DNA of 53,526 bases from Candidatus Methanoperedens sp. (lineage in GTDB: Archaea; Halobacteriota; Methanosarcinia; Methanosarcinales; Methanoperedenaceae). Shown here piece by piece: positions 16,784 to 25,512 of the stretch; the stretch's first letter is position 1; the number at the start of each line of letters is the position of its first letter. Under the pieces are notes generated by a model, which had not been told where the DNA came from, made no database searches, and was given only the letters and a program-made list of their open reading frames with translations. Location of the stretch: the NCBI GenBank assembly GCA_028715885.1, contig JAQUQX010000009.1:1-53526 (forward strand), written 5' to 3'. Both the position numbers and the translations under genes were made by a program.

Positions 16784-18040
16784 ATGGAAAAAGACAATGC
16801 ACGTTATACAAGCAAGAGAATTGATATCGATTCATTATTCAAAAAAGATGGGGCGTATGTCAATAAAAAACTTGACCTGGATAATTTGTTAGGGTCACGT
16901 GTTGTAAAAACTCCGGTATACCAGCCTGTTCATCGGAAGGATGGGGTGGTAAGACACCTTTCCCCGGGGGAATACATCGTCGTAATCAGCATGGTTCTTA
17001 CTTCTTTATACCTGTTGATTACGTCTTTTTTCCCGCTTGTCTATAATATTGCCACATCTTTTGAACCTGTAAATTTCTTAATGAATTTGTTTTACTTTAT
17101 ATTAGGAATCGGAAGCCTGGCCGGGGCTTTTCTGGTGCTAAAAAAAGAGACCCATCTTGAACATATTGCAGACGATACCTTTGACCAGGTGGTTTACAAA
17201 CGCCTTGAGCCTGTGCTGCAAGATGTGGCAGAAGTCCAGGTAGGATTAAGCGATGTTCATAATCAACTGGAAATGATGAACCTCAATATAGAAAAAATCG
17301 GTCATATCCGGGAACAAACCGTTTCTACGGTTGCATCAACCCCGGTTCAGACGTCCATGTATATCAAATATGTCGTGTTAATCAATATCACCCTGGCTAC
17401 ATTTTTATTTATGTTACAATATCCACTGGAATACATACCATACGCAGTTACCGTTGTTTATATTATCTGGTGGGCAGTCATAACGCAGGAGTTTAAGCTG
17501 TGGAATGTAGAGTCGGTATGGATGTGGGTATTTGTCCCCATTCTAATACTTCCTGTATATACCATCATAATGAACGCATATCTGCGTGATTACCAGATGT
17601 TCGGCTCATTGTTTTTAGGGTTGGTTGCTTATGTTATTATATATTATTCATGGTGTTCCAATATGGTACGGGGCGTACTTCCTTTCGACCTTCATATCGC
17701 ACTGGCGGAATTTAAAAAGATGATGAAAGAAAAAACTACTGCCGCCGAGACTCAGAAACCCGTGGTTTCAATGCCCCGTATTGATTTGAAAATAGATTTT
17801 AAATTGAGTTTATACCAGATCGGGATTTCACTGGTAATCGGGTCAATTGTTTTGTTCGCATCCGCATGGTTTGGTTTTTCAATCCAGAATGGTTTGATAC
17901 CGAATGTTACTTGGGAAGCTCTGGGATTTGAAAAGTTCGTATGGAAACCTCTGTATTCATACGCATTAACCTTCCTCGGTATAATTTTGCTGGGAGTGGG
18001 ATATAGTTTAGTCCTGAAATTCAGGAGGAACACTTATTGA
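16784..18040 (+). CDS. Polytopic membrane protein with coiled-coil loop, unknown
   Basis: 418 residues; family not recognised. About 60 soluble residues (two short DIDSLF/DLDNLL repeats) come first, then two membrane spans (about 62-85 and 95-115), a cytoplasmic helical segment (125-185) with heptad-like spacing (VQVGLSDVHNQLEMMNLNIE), three to four more spans (200-300), a Lys/Thr linker and two C-terminal spans (345-365, 388-410). The coiled coil could dock the ATPase encoded upstream. The stop overlaps the TTG start of the next gene as TTGA, so translation is coupled. Confidence 0.75.
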   Translation: MEKDNARYTSKRIDIDSLFKKDGAYVNKKLDLDNLLGSRVVKTPVYQPVHRKDGVVRHLSPGEYIVVISMVLTSLYLLITSFFPLVYNIATSFEPVNFLMNLFYFILGIGSLAGAFLVLKKETHLEHIADDTFDQVVYKRLEPVLQDVAEVQVGLSDVHNQLEMMNLNIEKIGHIREQTVSTVASTPVQTSMYIKYVVLINITLATFLFMLQYPLEYIPYAVTVVYIIWWAVITQEFKLWNVESVWMWVFVPILILPVYTIIMNAYLRDYQMFGSLFLGLVAYVIIYYSWCSNMVRGVLPFDLHIALAEFKKMMKEKTTAAETQKPVVSMPRIDLKIDFKLSLYQIGISLVIGSIVLFASAWFGFSIQNGLIPNVTWEALGFEKFVWKPLYSYALTFLGIILLGVGYSLVLKFRRNTY

Positions 18041-19785
18041 AGAAATTCCTGATCCTTGGTCTTATTCTGATTTTCCTGCCTGTTATATCTGCCGCAGAGA
18101 CGATAAACGGTCTTGACGTTGAATGGGATAGCAGCGCCGACTATACCCTGAGCTGGACGAACCCCGCAATCACTAAAGGGGATTATGTTATAAAGGTAAT
18201 TGATTTTAACTGGAAAGGAGATGCGGTAGTTTCTGTCACGCGAAATGGTGAAACCCAAAAAGGAGTAGTATCCCAGGGTGAAAATTCTATTTTCAATTTC
18301 ACTAAAAACACTATGTATTTTCAAGGAGTGAAGATTTACCCGACAGCAATTTCTAACTTTTCCTTGCCCACAAACTTGGGCACATATCCATGCTGCCCTG
18401 CCGCCCAGGTAACAGTTTCAATTTCAAAAGCAATCACCCAAAAAAAGCCTGTATTGGAGCTTGTCTTAACACCCAACTGGGATGGCAGGTCGGGCATTTC
18501 CTCTCCCATGAACATTGAGATTAAGAATACAGGAGATGCGGATTTTTCAGAAGGGAATGTTTCTGTAAATATAACCGGTCTGCAAATTGCAGACCAGAAG
18601 GAATTATCGGATTTTGCATTAACATATAATCCAAAAAAAGGCATAGTATCCCGCAGGTGGTCTATTCCTCTACTAGCAGATAATTCCTATTCCTTTAATT
18701 TATCTGTAAAACCGCCCCTCCCTCCTGATCCGAATAAATCAACATACACAATCAAAGTAGATAGTTTTTTTAAAGATAATTCCGGTAACGTTTACCCTGC
18801 CTCAGCCTCAGCAACGGTCTCGGTTAATCCTACGACGGAAATTACGAAAAGAATAACAGCTTCGACTATCTTACCTGAAAAAACGTACGGAGAACGACAG
18901 GCTGATACAGGTTTTCTTCCAAAATTTTTTGGTCTCGGGAAGATAACTGTTGTAAACCTGTATGTAAAAAACAGGCAAAGTTATCCTGTAAAGTCATTGG
19001 TTCTCAATGATACTATAATGGAAGGTTTCAGGCTTGATAATACTACCTCTCCTACTCCGGGTTTTAAATTGATGGATACTAACACTAAATTACAGTGGGT
19101 TTTCGATCTTAACGCAAGCGAAACAAAAGAGTTCAGGTACGAGATGAATGCACAAAAAACAGGGTCTTTTACAGCACCTGCAGCGGTTGCACAATGGAAC
19201 GAATGGGGCGCTCCCAAAACCAAATCTTCCGACCAGCCTGCAACCAGGGTATATGGGGTTTTTGTGGTGGTCTCAAAGAAAACGGATAAACTTGCTTTTA
19301 ATTTGAAAGAACGCCTTAATGTAACAACTGTCCTGGAAAACATAGGTGATTTCCCTGTGGGAATAAATGTGACCGACATTCTGCCGGAAAATGCCGCGTT
19401 CATTTCAGGAAATACATCCTACAGCGGTTTTCTGTACCCCAAGGAATCAGTTTCCCTGGCATATACTTTATCCGAGGATAAGCCCGGGGAATTAGAATTA
19501 CCATCACCGCAGGTCACTTTTTGGAGAAAAGAGTATGAGGGGTCATATGGCTTCATACCTGCTAAAAATGTTACAGCCATTGAGCCATCCATAGTTTTAC
19601 CTGCCAATGCTACATCTCTCAGCCAGAATATTACATCAACTCCCGCAGAGACGCCTTTACCGAAAAGCTTGCTTGAAATAATAGGCACAAAGGCTCCCTG
19701 GCTGGAGGGGGCTATCCCGATAATAATGCTATTCATTGCGATTATTTTAATGCTATTGCTGCATGTTATCAACAGGAAACCATGA
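18037..19785 (+). CDS. Exported surface protein with Ig-like repeats, membrane anchored
   Basis: 582 residues from a TTG start. A signal peptide (residues 1-20, FLILGLILIFLPVISAA) precedes an N-terminal domain (LDVEWDSS ... KGDYVIKVIDF) and then several beta-sandwich repeats of DUF11/CARDB type (NIEIKNTGDADFSEGNVSV; NVTTVLENIGDFPVGINVTD). Many N-x-S/T sequons suggest glycosylation. A single membrane span near residues 557-577 ends with a short basic tail, leaving the bulk outside the cell. It is paralogous to the protein encoded at 47721-49463. Coupled to the membrane gene before it and the cytochrome after it, so it probably serves as a scaffold for one or both. Confidence 0.78.
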   Translation: MKKFLILGLILIFLPVISAAETINGLDVEWDSSADYTLSWTNPAITKGDYVIKVIDFNWKGDAVVSVTRNGETQKGVVSQGENSIFNFTKNTMYFQGVKIYPTAISNFSLPTNLGTYPCCPAAQVTVSISKAITQKKPVLELVLTPNWDGRSGISSPMNIEIKNTGDADFSEGNVSVNITGLQIADQKELSDFALTYNPKKGIVSRRWSIPLLADNSYSFNLSVKPPLPPDPNKSTYTIKVDSFFKDNSGNVYPASASATVSVNPTTEITKRITASTILPEKTYGERQADTGFLPKFFGLGKITVVNLYVKNRQSYPVKSLVLNDTIMEGFRLDNTTSPTPGFKLMDTNTKLQWVFDLNASETKEFRYEMNAQKTGSFTAPAAVAQWNEWGAPKTKSSDQPATRVYGVFVVVSKKTDKLAFNLKERLNVTTVLENIGDFPVGINVTDILPENAAFISGNTSYSGFLYPKESVSLAYTLSEDKPGELELPSPQVTFWRKEYEGSYGFIPAKNVTAIEPSIVLPANATSLSQNITSTPAETPLPKSLLEIIGTKAPWLEGAIPIIMLFIAIILMLLLHVINRKP

Positions 19786-20393
19786 AAGCTGAGACTATTA
19801 TCGGGTTAGTTGCTTTAGCGGTAATCGGGCTTGTAATTGGCATATTTTTTTCCATAAACTCAACCGATAAATCTACTCCCGGTGAAGACCTGCAACCTGC
19901 TGAAAAAGAAACTCAAACAAAAGATGCGCAAACCTCGAATTTTACAAAACTCGTGTTAATGGGACAAAACGTATGCGAAGGATGCCATCTTTCAGGAAAG
20001 AAATTCATTCCGCAGGCATACGAAGTAAAACAGCATGTTGAAGGGGGCGCATATTGTCTTGAGTGCCATACAATCGACCATAATGTGCATCCGATGAGCC
20101 CTGCAAATAAAAATGTGACCTGCGAACGATGCCATGGCTCGGCGAAACCGCAGATTCCCGCATTCCGAAACGGCACTATAGAGTGCGCACAGTGCCATGA
20201 TTTCCCGGATGCATTAAAACCGAGTGACGGGAATCTTGCGGTAATACACCGCCCGAGAAATGTGGATTGCACAAGATGCCATATAGGCGACTCGTCCGGC
20301 TCGTGTTTAAAGTGCCATACCAGTGTCAAGAGCGATAAAAAGTGGAACAAAAGGCTTACCCATTTCAATACCGTTTCAAAAACCGTTCAGTAG
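19782..20393 (+). CDS. Membrane-anchored hexaheme c-type cytochrome
   Basis: 203 residues. A single N-terminal span (about 5-24) is followed by an acidic linker and six C-x-x-C-H heme-attachment motifs beginning at residues 65, 92, 114, 135, 163 and 175. Extra His residues (H85, H100, H103, H156) are available as distal ligands, so bis-His hemes are likely. Spacing is reminiscent of NapC/NrfH- and octaheme-type cytochromes but I do not assign a family. The ATG overlaps the stop of the surface protein as ATGA. The domain would sit outside the membrane, where it could pass electrons from the membrane to an external acceptor. Confidence 0.88.
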   Translation: MKAETIIGLVALAVIGLVIGIFFSINSTDKSTPGEDLQPAEKETQTKDAQTSNFTKLVLMGQNVCEGCHLSGKKFIPQAYEVKQHVEGGAYCLECHTIDHNVHPMSPANKNVTCERCHGSAKPQIPAFRNGTIECAQCHDFPDALKPSDGNLAVIHRPRNVDCTRCHIGDSSGSCLKCHTSVKSDKKWNKRLTHFNTVSKTVQ

Positions 20394-20404
20394 CAAAACA
20401 TGTG

Positions 20405-21631
20405 TTATCTGTTGCTGAAACCTGAAAAACATCTCTCAAGAGCTTTCGATTCCAGTAACAACAGGTAGTATATCCAGATAATATGCGATTTTAAAAAATA
20501 ATATACGTCTGAATGAATCCCACTACTTCTGATTTTCCGGATTAATTCTGGTATATGAAGTCCTAACGGGCAGTTCTCCCTGCACTTGCTGCAGGAAAGA
20601 CATAGCTCTAATTTCTCATTTTTTTCATTGTTGCACAGGGAATAATAAGCAATTCCCTTCCCGCCGAGGTAGTTATCTATGGCATACCCATTGCCGATAG
20701 TGTTATACATGGGGCAGTGGAGCAGGCAGTTCCCGCACCCGATGCAGTAAAGGAGTTCTTTAAATCCATTATTTACAAGCCCGCGTCTCCCGTTATCTAC
20801 AAGTATTACAGTGATTTCAGATGGGCTATGGACGCCTTTTATGAATTTCTTCTCCACGTCCGCCGTCTTGCTCACGCCGCTTATTACTTCCACAAAAGAA
20901 GGTATTAATGAACCCGTGGCATTAAAGGACAGGATTTTTATCATGCTCATTGCGGCTTCAATATCTGGATAGAGCTTGTCTATGGAAGTTACAACTATAT
21001 GTTTTTCCTTCCGCATGACCTCGTAGATATTCCCTTCATTATGCGTAATCACAATCGAGCCTTCCTCGGCAGTTATGGCATTGGCTCCTGTGATGCCTAT
21101 CCTGGCGTTTTTGATGTTGGAAATCACATCCTCTCTCACAATCCTTACTATTTCTTCGGGGTTTTCTTTTATGGGTTGAGAATAGTGTGCGGAAAGCCGC
21201 TTTGCAATCTCTTTTGCCGAAAGGTGCGCAACAGGACCTGTGGGGTGGGAGGGATGTGCATCCAGGAGCTGTAAAATCCGGTCACCAATGTCGGTTTCAA
21301 CTACCGTTAATCCTTTTTTTTCAAGGGATTTCGTTAATTCCAGTTCCTTGGTCACGTTGGATTTGGATTTTACAACGAGTTTTTCATCCCCGATTTCAGC
21401 CAGGATTATGTCGATTGCTTCCTGCTTTTCTTTTGCGATATAGACTTTCATGCCGTTTTTCTTAAGATTATCGATTGCTTTTGCAAGAAGTTCTTCATTC
21501 CCAACACAGAGTTCTCTTGATAATTTAAGCCTCTTTTTTCTTTCCTCGAAGTCTTTGGGCTGGTTTTTTGCCTGCTTTTCCTTCACCGAATTGAATGCTT
21601 TTCGAAGGGCTATGACTTCATCGTAGTTCAT
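20405..21631 (-). CDS. LUD-domain iron-sulfur protein (LutB/LdhD-associated type)
   Basis: 408 residues. Residues 60-250 match the LUD fold of LutB/LutC lactate-utilisation proteins (VVVKSKSNVTKELEL, ITGANAITAEEGSIVITHNEGN), followed by two 4Fe-4S clusters: CIGCGNCLLHCP and CLSCSKCRENCP. About 45 residues follow, including a hydrophobic stretch HIIWIYYLLLLES that could touch the membrane. In bacteria such proteins hand electrons from lactate oxidation to the chain; in methane archaea the substrate is unknown. It lies convergent to the cytochrome gene with an 11-base gap, so the link is position only. Confidence 0.82.
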   Translation of the reverse strand: MNYDEVIALRKAFNSVKEKQAKNQPKDFEERKKRLKLSRELCVGNEELLAKAIDNLKKNGMKVYIAKEKQEAIDIILAEIGDEKLVVKSKSNVTKELELTKSLEKKGLTVVETDIGDRILQLLDAHPSHPTGPVAHLSAKEIAKRLSAHYSQPIKENPEEIVRIVREDVISNIKNARIGITGANAITAEEGSIVITHNEGNIYEVMRKEKHIVVTSIDKLYPDIEAAMSMIKILSFNATGSLIPSFVEVISGVSKTADVEKKFIKGVHSPSEITVILVDNGRRGLVNNGFKELLYCIGCGNCLLHCPMYNTIGNGYAIDNYLGGKGIAYYSLCNNEKNEKLELCLSCSKCRENCPLGLHIPELIRKIRSSGIHSDVYYFLKSHIIWIYYLLLLESKALERCFSGFSNR

Positions 21632-21822
21632 GATGTTCTCTTTAGAGATAGTAGAGTTGAGTGGGAATACCCATTCCTGTTTATTCTATAAATAATATTA
21701 CTATGACGTTCAAATTTTGCCTGAAATGCTCATACAAAAGCATCATTTTTTCATGAACTTTTTCTCAATAATCCCGGGCCATCTCAAGGCAGACACAATC
21801 ATGGAAAATAAACAGTTTTGTC

Positions 21823-22620
21823 TTAAGCGATATCCTTTGTAGTATCTATCTGGACACCGTCACCGACCTTGAACCGTATCATTTCTATAGTCGGAGCTCG
21901 CCCCCTTATCTTGGGTATTGAAAGTTTGTTTGAAATCTTATCCCCGGTCTTCTCAAGCTCGACATCAAAAATCACATCGCACGATTTTAAGATTTCGTTT
22001 TCAAGATTCTTGTGGTTCGTTTCCTTGAGACCATATAAAAAAGTCAAACAATTGAGACTCTTTGTGGCCTCGTAGATTATATTCGTCAGCCGTTTAATTA
22101 AGCCGGGATTTACATTCAGATTAAGGTAAAAAGAAAACGAATCGAAAATTATGTTTATATCCTGTTCTCCTTCTCCAAGTATTTTTTTCAAGTTATATTC
22201 CGTGAATTCCACGATCTTGGCATCCACGAATTCATTGCCTATATTATCGACCATTTCACCGTGGGACGTCATATAGTATTCACTATAGATATCCACAAAC
22301 CTAATATCATCGGTTTTAAAGCCGAAATTCTGGATGTCGCCCAAGACGTGTGTCGGGCGCCTTTCGTTTGAGAAATAATAGCTTCTTCGGGCTTGTGTAA
22401 ATTGGTATAAGAACACTTCAGCCATGGATTTGGCATCTGCGTATATATAAGTTACAGAACCTGAAGGCAACCCGCCGCCTAATGTCCTGTCAAGAACTGG
22501 TATCCCTGTAACTCGATTTTGCTTTTCGGGAATCTTATCCGAGAATGTAACCTGGGGTAAAGCTGGGACCTGTTCATTTAGGGATGTTTGCCCTATTAAG
22601 AAATTTATTCCGGTTGACAT
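21823..22620 (-). CDS. RecA/KaiC-like protein with degenerate Walker A
   Basis: 265 residues with the layout of a RecA/RadA/KaiC-superfamily core: TGIPVLDRTLGGGLPSGSV at 38-56, then the expected P-loop strand VTYIY followed by ADAKS (61-65) instead of G-x-x-G-x-G-K-S/T. Later strands are intact (DINIIFDSFSFYL as Walker B-like strand; LNCLTFLYGLKE). The glycine-rich loop is lost while K64-S65 remain, so ATP hydrolysis is doubtful. Similar RecA-like proteins with altered P-loops are annotated in haloarchaea and Methanosarcinales, function unknown. It follows a TPR gene by 107 bases. Confidence 0.72.
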   Translation of the reverse strand: MSTGINFLIGQTSLNEQVPALPQVTFSDKIPEKQNRVTGIPVLDRTLGGGLPSGSVTYIYADAKSMAEVFLYQFTQARRSYYFSNERRPTHVLGDIQNFGFKTDDIRFVDIYSEYYMTSHGEMVDNIGNEFVDAKIVEFTEYNLKKILGEGEQDINIIFDSFSFYLNLNVNPGLIKRLTNIIYEATKSLNCLTFLYGLKETNHKNLENEILKSCDVIFDVELEKTGDKISNKLSIPKIRGRAPTIEMIRFKVGDGVQIDTTKDIA

Positions 22621-22727
22621 TTTTTTCTTTTTCCTATTATATATTGTTGTTTTTTTGACTTAATAAAGCTTACTCATAACGAATGATTTTATAATATATT
22701 GAAATTATAAGCCGATATTTCGCGTTT

Positions 22728-24293
22728 TTATACTTTTTTTCTTTGTTTTATTTGTTTTTTTAAGGAGTTCATGCACATTTCCATGCCTTTTATTGCAGTC
22801 TTACTCTTATGATTCAACTTTAAGGCTAATTCATAGCATTTCATAGCATCTTTAATATTTCCTTTTTTATAAAGCGCATTCGCTTTATTATTAAAAGATA
22901 TATAGTCGTTTGAAGCAATCCGAATCGCCTTATCATAGCAAATTATAGCCTCATCGACTTTTCCCAGCTTAGCAAGTGCAAGCCCTTTATTGTTCCACGC
23001 AATATTATTCTCTTGGTCAATCTGTAGCGATTTATTAAAAGAATCAATAGCATCTTCGTACTTCCCCATGGAATACATGGTATTTCCCATAACCAGATGT
23101 TCCATTAATTTTTTAGCAATTTCCTGCCCGCCTTCCGAATAAGGTTTTGTAACTTTATACTCTTGCAGAGGTTCTGGTTCACGGGTTTCAACGCCGTGTT
23201 CTTCCGCAGGCTGCTCTTCGATAAAAATTATTTTTTTAATGCTTTCTAGAGGAGCTGAACCTGTTTGCCCCTCGGCTGCTTCCGTTATGGGTTCTTGTTT
23301 AATGGTTTCAACAATAGGTTCTTCAGATGGCTGTTTTTGGGTAAATAACGGCTCAATAATGCTTTCAACAGGAGCTGAACCTGTTTTCTCCTCGGGTGCT
23401 TCCGTTATGAGTTCTTGTTTAATGGTTTCAACGTGTTTTTCAGCAGACTGTTTTTCGATGAAAATTATTTTTTTAATGCTCTCCGCTGGAGTTAATACAG
23501 GCTTCTCTTCGGACACTTCCGGTCCTGGTTCGGGTTTACTGGTCTCAGCAACCGATTTTCCTGTTGGCTGATATTCGATAAATGGTTGTGTTTTTCCTTC
23601 TTCCGGTATAGAGGAGGCGATTTGTTGTAAATCAATTTTTTCCAGGTCTTGTCTCATTCTTGCCAGCGCAAGACCTTTATTACTCCAGATTTTTTCAACT
23701 TTTGGATCTATTTCAAGGGCTTTATCATAGGATTCAATAGCCTCAGAAAAACGATTAAGTTTCACAAGGGTTAATGCCTTATTATTCCAGACCGTTTCAT
23801 CCTTCGGGTTTATCTCGATTGATTTGTCATAAGCTTGAAGTGCTTCTTCAAATTTGCCACTCTCGAACAGCACGTCGCCTTTGCCACACCATACAGCAGC
23901 TTCGTTGGGATTTTTTCCCAGCAGTATATCATAACATTGTATGGCTTCTGAAAATCTCCCAATATGTGACAGCGCGAGTCCTTTATTGTACACAACCTCT
24001 TCGTCGTCCGGCTTGAGTTCAAGGGCTTTATCATAGCACTGCACAGCTTCTGCATGACTCCCTGTTCTCGCAAGCGCGAGCCCTTTATTATTCCATACCT
24101 CTGTTGATTTTGGATTTATCTTAAGCGCCGTATCATAGCACTGGATGGCTTCCCCGTACATGCTGCTCTCAACATGTGTATTGCCCTTGTCGACCCATGC
24201 GGAGACATCCCCTGCGCTAATACTCTCGTCGTCTTTTGCTCTGCTGTTGGAAACGGATGGTTTTCTCCTTATGACTTTATCCAAAAATCCCAT
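22728..24293 (-). CDS. TPR-repeat protein with repetitive Glu/Pro-rich linker
   Basis: 521 residues. Five to six tetratricopeptide repeats occupy residues 32-220 (pattern W-x-N-K-G-x-A-L-x-x-x-x-x-x-x-E-A-I-x-x-Y-D-K-A-L-x-I-x-P), and three more occupy about 400-505. Between them lies a Glu/Pro-rich linker of about 180 residues built of 40-residue units (ESIKKIIFIE..., VETIKQE-ITEA). No signal peptide or membrane span. TPR arrays act as protein-binding scaffolds; the partner is unknown. The neighbouring degenerate RecA-like gene is on the same strand and may form a unit with it. Confidence 0.82.
   Translation of the reverse strand: MGFLDKVIRRKPSVSNSRAKDDESISAGDVSAWVDKGNTHVESSMYGEAIQCYDTALKINPKSTEVWNNKGLALARTGSHAEAVQCYDKALELKPDDEEVVYNKGLALSHIGRFSEAIQCYDILLGKNPNEAAVWCGKGDVLFESGKFEEALQAYDKSIEINPKDETVWNNKALTLVKLNRFSEAIESYDKALEIDPKVEKIWSNKGLALARMRQDLEKIDLQQIASSIPEEGKTQPFIEYQPTGKSVAETSKPEPGPEVSEEKPVLTPAESIKKIIFIEKQSAEKHVETIKQELITEAPEEKTGSAPVESIIEPLFTQKQPSEEPIVETIKQEPITEAAEGQTGSAPLESIKKIIFIEEQPAEEHGVETREPEPLQEYKVTKPYSEGGQEIAKKLMEHLVMGNTMYSMGKYEDAIDSFNKSLQIDQENNIAWNNKGLALAKLGKVDEAIICYDKAIRIASNDYISFNNKANALYKKGNIKDAMKCYELALKLNHKSKTAIKGMEMCMNSLKKQIKQRKKV
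23241..23590. repeat. Tandem 120-base repeats inside the TPR gene
   Basis: The segments 23241-23312 and 23361-23432 are nearly identical and exactly 120 bases apart; a third, more diverged copy begins near 23477. The period is a multiple of three, so the repeats keep frame and encode 40-residue units of the linker between the two TPR blocks. Copy number could vary between strains. Confidence 0.75.
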
Positions 24294-24435
24294 ATTTCAA
24301 TTCCGTATATATATTGAAACAATTAATATTGCTTATCCTATTTAATGCTTATTTAATCTCGGAAGGAATAAATATGATAAAAAATCAAATCAGGACAAAA
24401 AATTAGCATTCGTTGTGCCATTAAAATATAAAACT

Positions 24436-24969
24436 ATGACTATCCGGATAGATGACCAAGGCTGGGGCACGCCAGTCGGGGGTGTAGGCATAATAGTCCT
24501 GAGAAAAGAGACTGAGGAGGTATATTACGACATAGTCCCTATCGAGCATTTCAAGACAGACATGTTTAAAAAGAAGAGCTATCTCATCGGCGCCAGAAAC
24601 ATAGTAGAGCAGGGCTTTTTCAAATTAAAAGTACCCAAGGAGGAGGAGATAGAAATATGCTCCGGCTGCATCCATGATAAAACGGTTGAGTGGCTAAAAA
24701 ATGAAGGTTATAAACTAACAATCACGAAAATTGACGGCACAGCCCAGCAGATAGGAGAGAGGCTGTTTGTCGAATATCTTCAGGGGCTTGGCATCCCGAA
24801 TCCACCTCCTATTGTTGAGGAGACGGTCGAAGAATACAAGGCGCAGTTCTTCTATCTCATGGACTGGGTCAGGATAGACCCCATAGGCAGGGCGCATCTT
24901 TGCAAGACCGGATGGAAGTATTTCAAGAAATTCTTTAAAGATATAAAGAAAAAACGAGCGTTAGTATGA
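24436..24969 (+). CDS. Conserved protein with IDDxGWG motif, unknown function
   Basis: 177 residues from ATG 24436; a GTG at 24415 would add seven residues and neither has a clear ribosome binding site. The opening TIRIDDQGWGTPVGGVGIIV looks like a ribonuclease-H-type first hairpin with a conserved Asp pair, and CSGCIHDKTVEWLKNEGY follows a strand as in that fold. I recall a widespread uncharacterised family with the same opening, but cannot name it. The last four bases overlap the start of the ITPase gene, so the two proteins are co-translated. Confidence 0.68.
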   Translation: MTIRIDDQGWGTPVGGVGIIVLRKETEEVYYDIVPIEHFKTDMFKKKSYLIGARNIVEQGFFKLKVPKEEEIEICSGCIHDKTVEWLKNEGYKLTITKIDGTAQQIGERLFVEYLQGLGIPNPPPIVEETVEEYKAQFFYLMDWVRIDPIGRAHLCKTGWKYFKKFFKDIKKKRALV

Positions 24970-25493
24970 CCAAAAAACGAATCTATGTAGCTTCTTTGAA
25001 CAGGAATAAGATACAGGCAGTGCAGGATGTTTTTCCATCCTATCAGGTTAAGGGTGTGGCATGTAAATCTGGTGTGAGGGAGCAGCCCCTGAACCTCGAC
25101 GAAACAATAGAAGGGGCAATTTTCAGGGCAAAATCGGTTTTCAGGAACTGCGAATACTCGGTGGGGATTGAAGATGGGATAGCTCCTGTGCCGCAAACAC
25201 AGAGCAGTTATATGAATTTTTGCTGCTGTGCAGTTTTCGACGGCAAAAGGATATATCTCGGTCTTGGACCTGCTTTTGAGTACCCGCCGCAGTGCACAAA
25301 AAGGGTGGTAGAGGACGGGATAACGGTCTCAGAGGCATTTGTGCCGCTTACGAACAAGCCCGATATCGGGTATGAAGAAGGCATCATCGGCTGGCTTACG
25401 GAAGGAAGGATTAACCGCAAGGATTATACGAAACTTGCCGTGGAAATGGCAAGGTTGCAGATAGACAATGCAGAGCTTTACGCTACTGTTTAG
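24966..25493 (+). CDS. Inosine/xanthosine triphosphatase (YjjX/DUF84 family)
   Basis: 175 residues matching the non-canonical purine NTP phosphatase family. Signatures are VASLNRNKIQAVQDVF at the front, the central SVGIEDGI, and the terminal GWLTEGRINRKDYT. These enzymes hydrolyse ITP/XTP to keep deaminated purines out of nucleic acids. An unusual CCC run sits in MNFCCCAVFDG. The gene overlaps the upstream IDDxGWG gene by four bases (ATGA), suggesting a shared pathway in nucleotide or nucleic-acid quality control. Confidence 0.87.
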   Translation: MTKKRIYVASLNRNKIQAVQDVFPSYQVKGVACKSGVREQPLNLDETIEGAIFRAKSVFRNCEYSVGIEDGIAPVPQTQSSYMNFCCCAVFDGKRIYLGLGPAFEYPPQCTKRVVEDGITVSEAFVPLTNKPDIGYEEGIIGWLTEGRINRKDYTKLAVEMARLQIDNAELYATV

Positions 25494-25512
25494 CCATTGC
25501 CAAACTTTACCC

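Noticed and set aside
20405-21631. LUD protein as part of the cytochrome unit
   Set aside because: It is convergent on the opposite strand; proximity alone does not support co-function.
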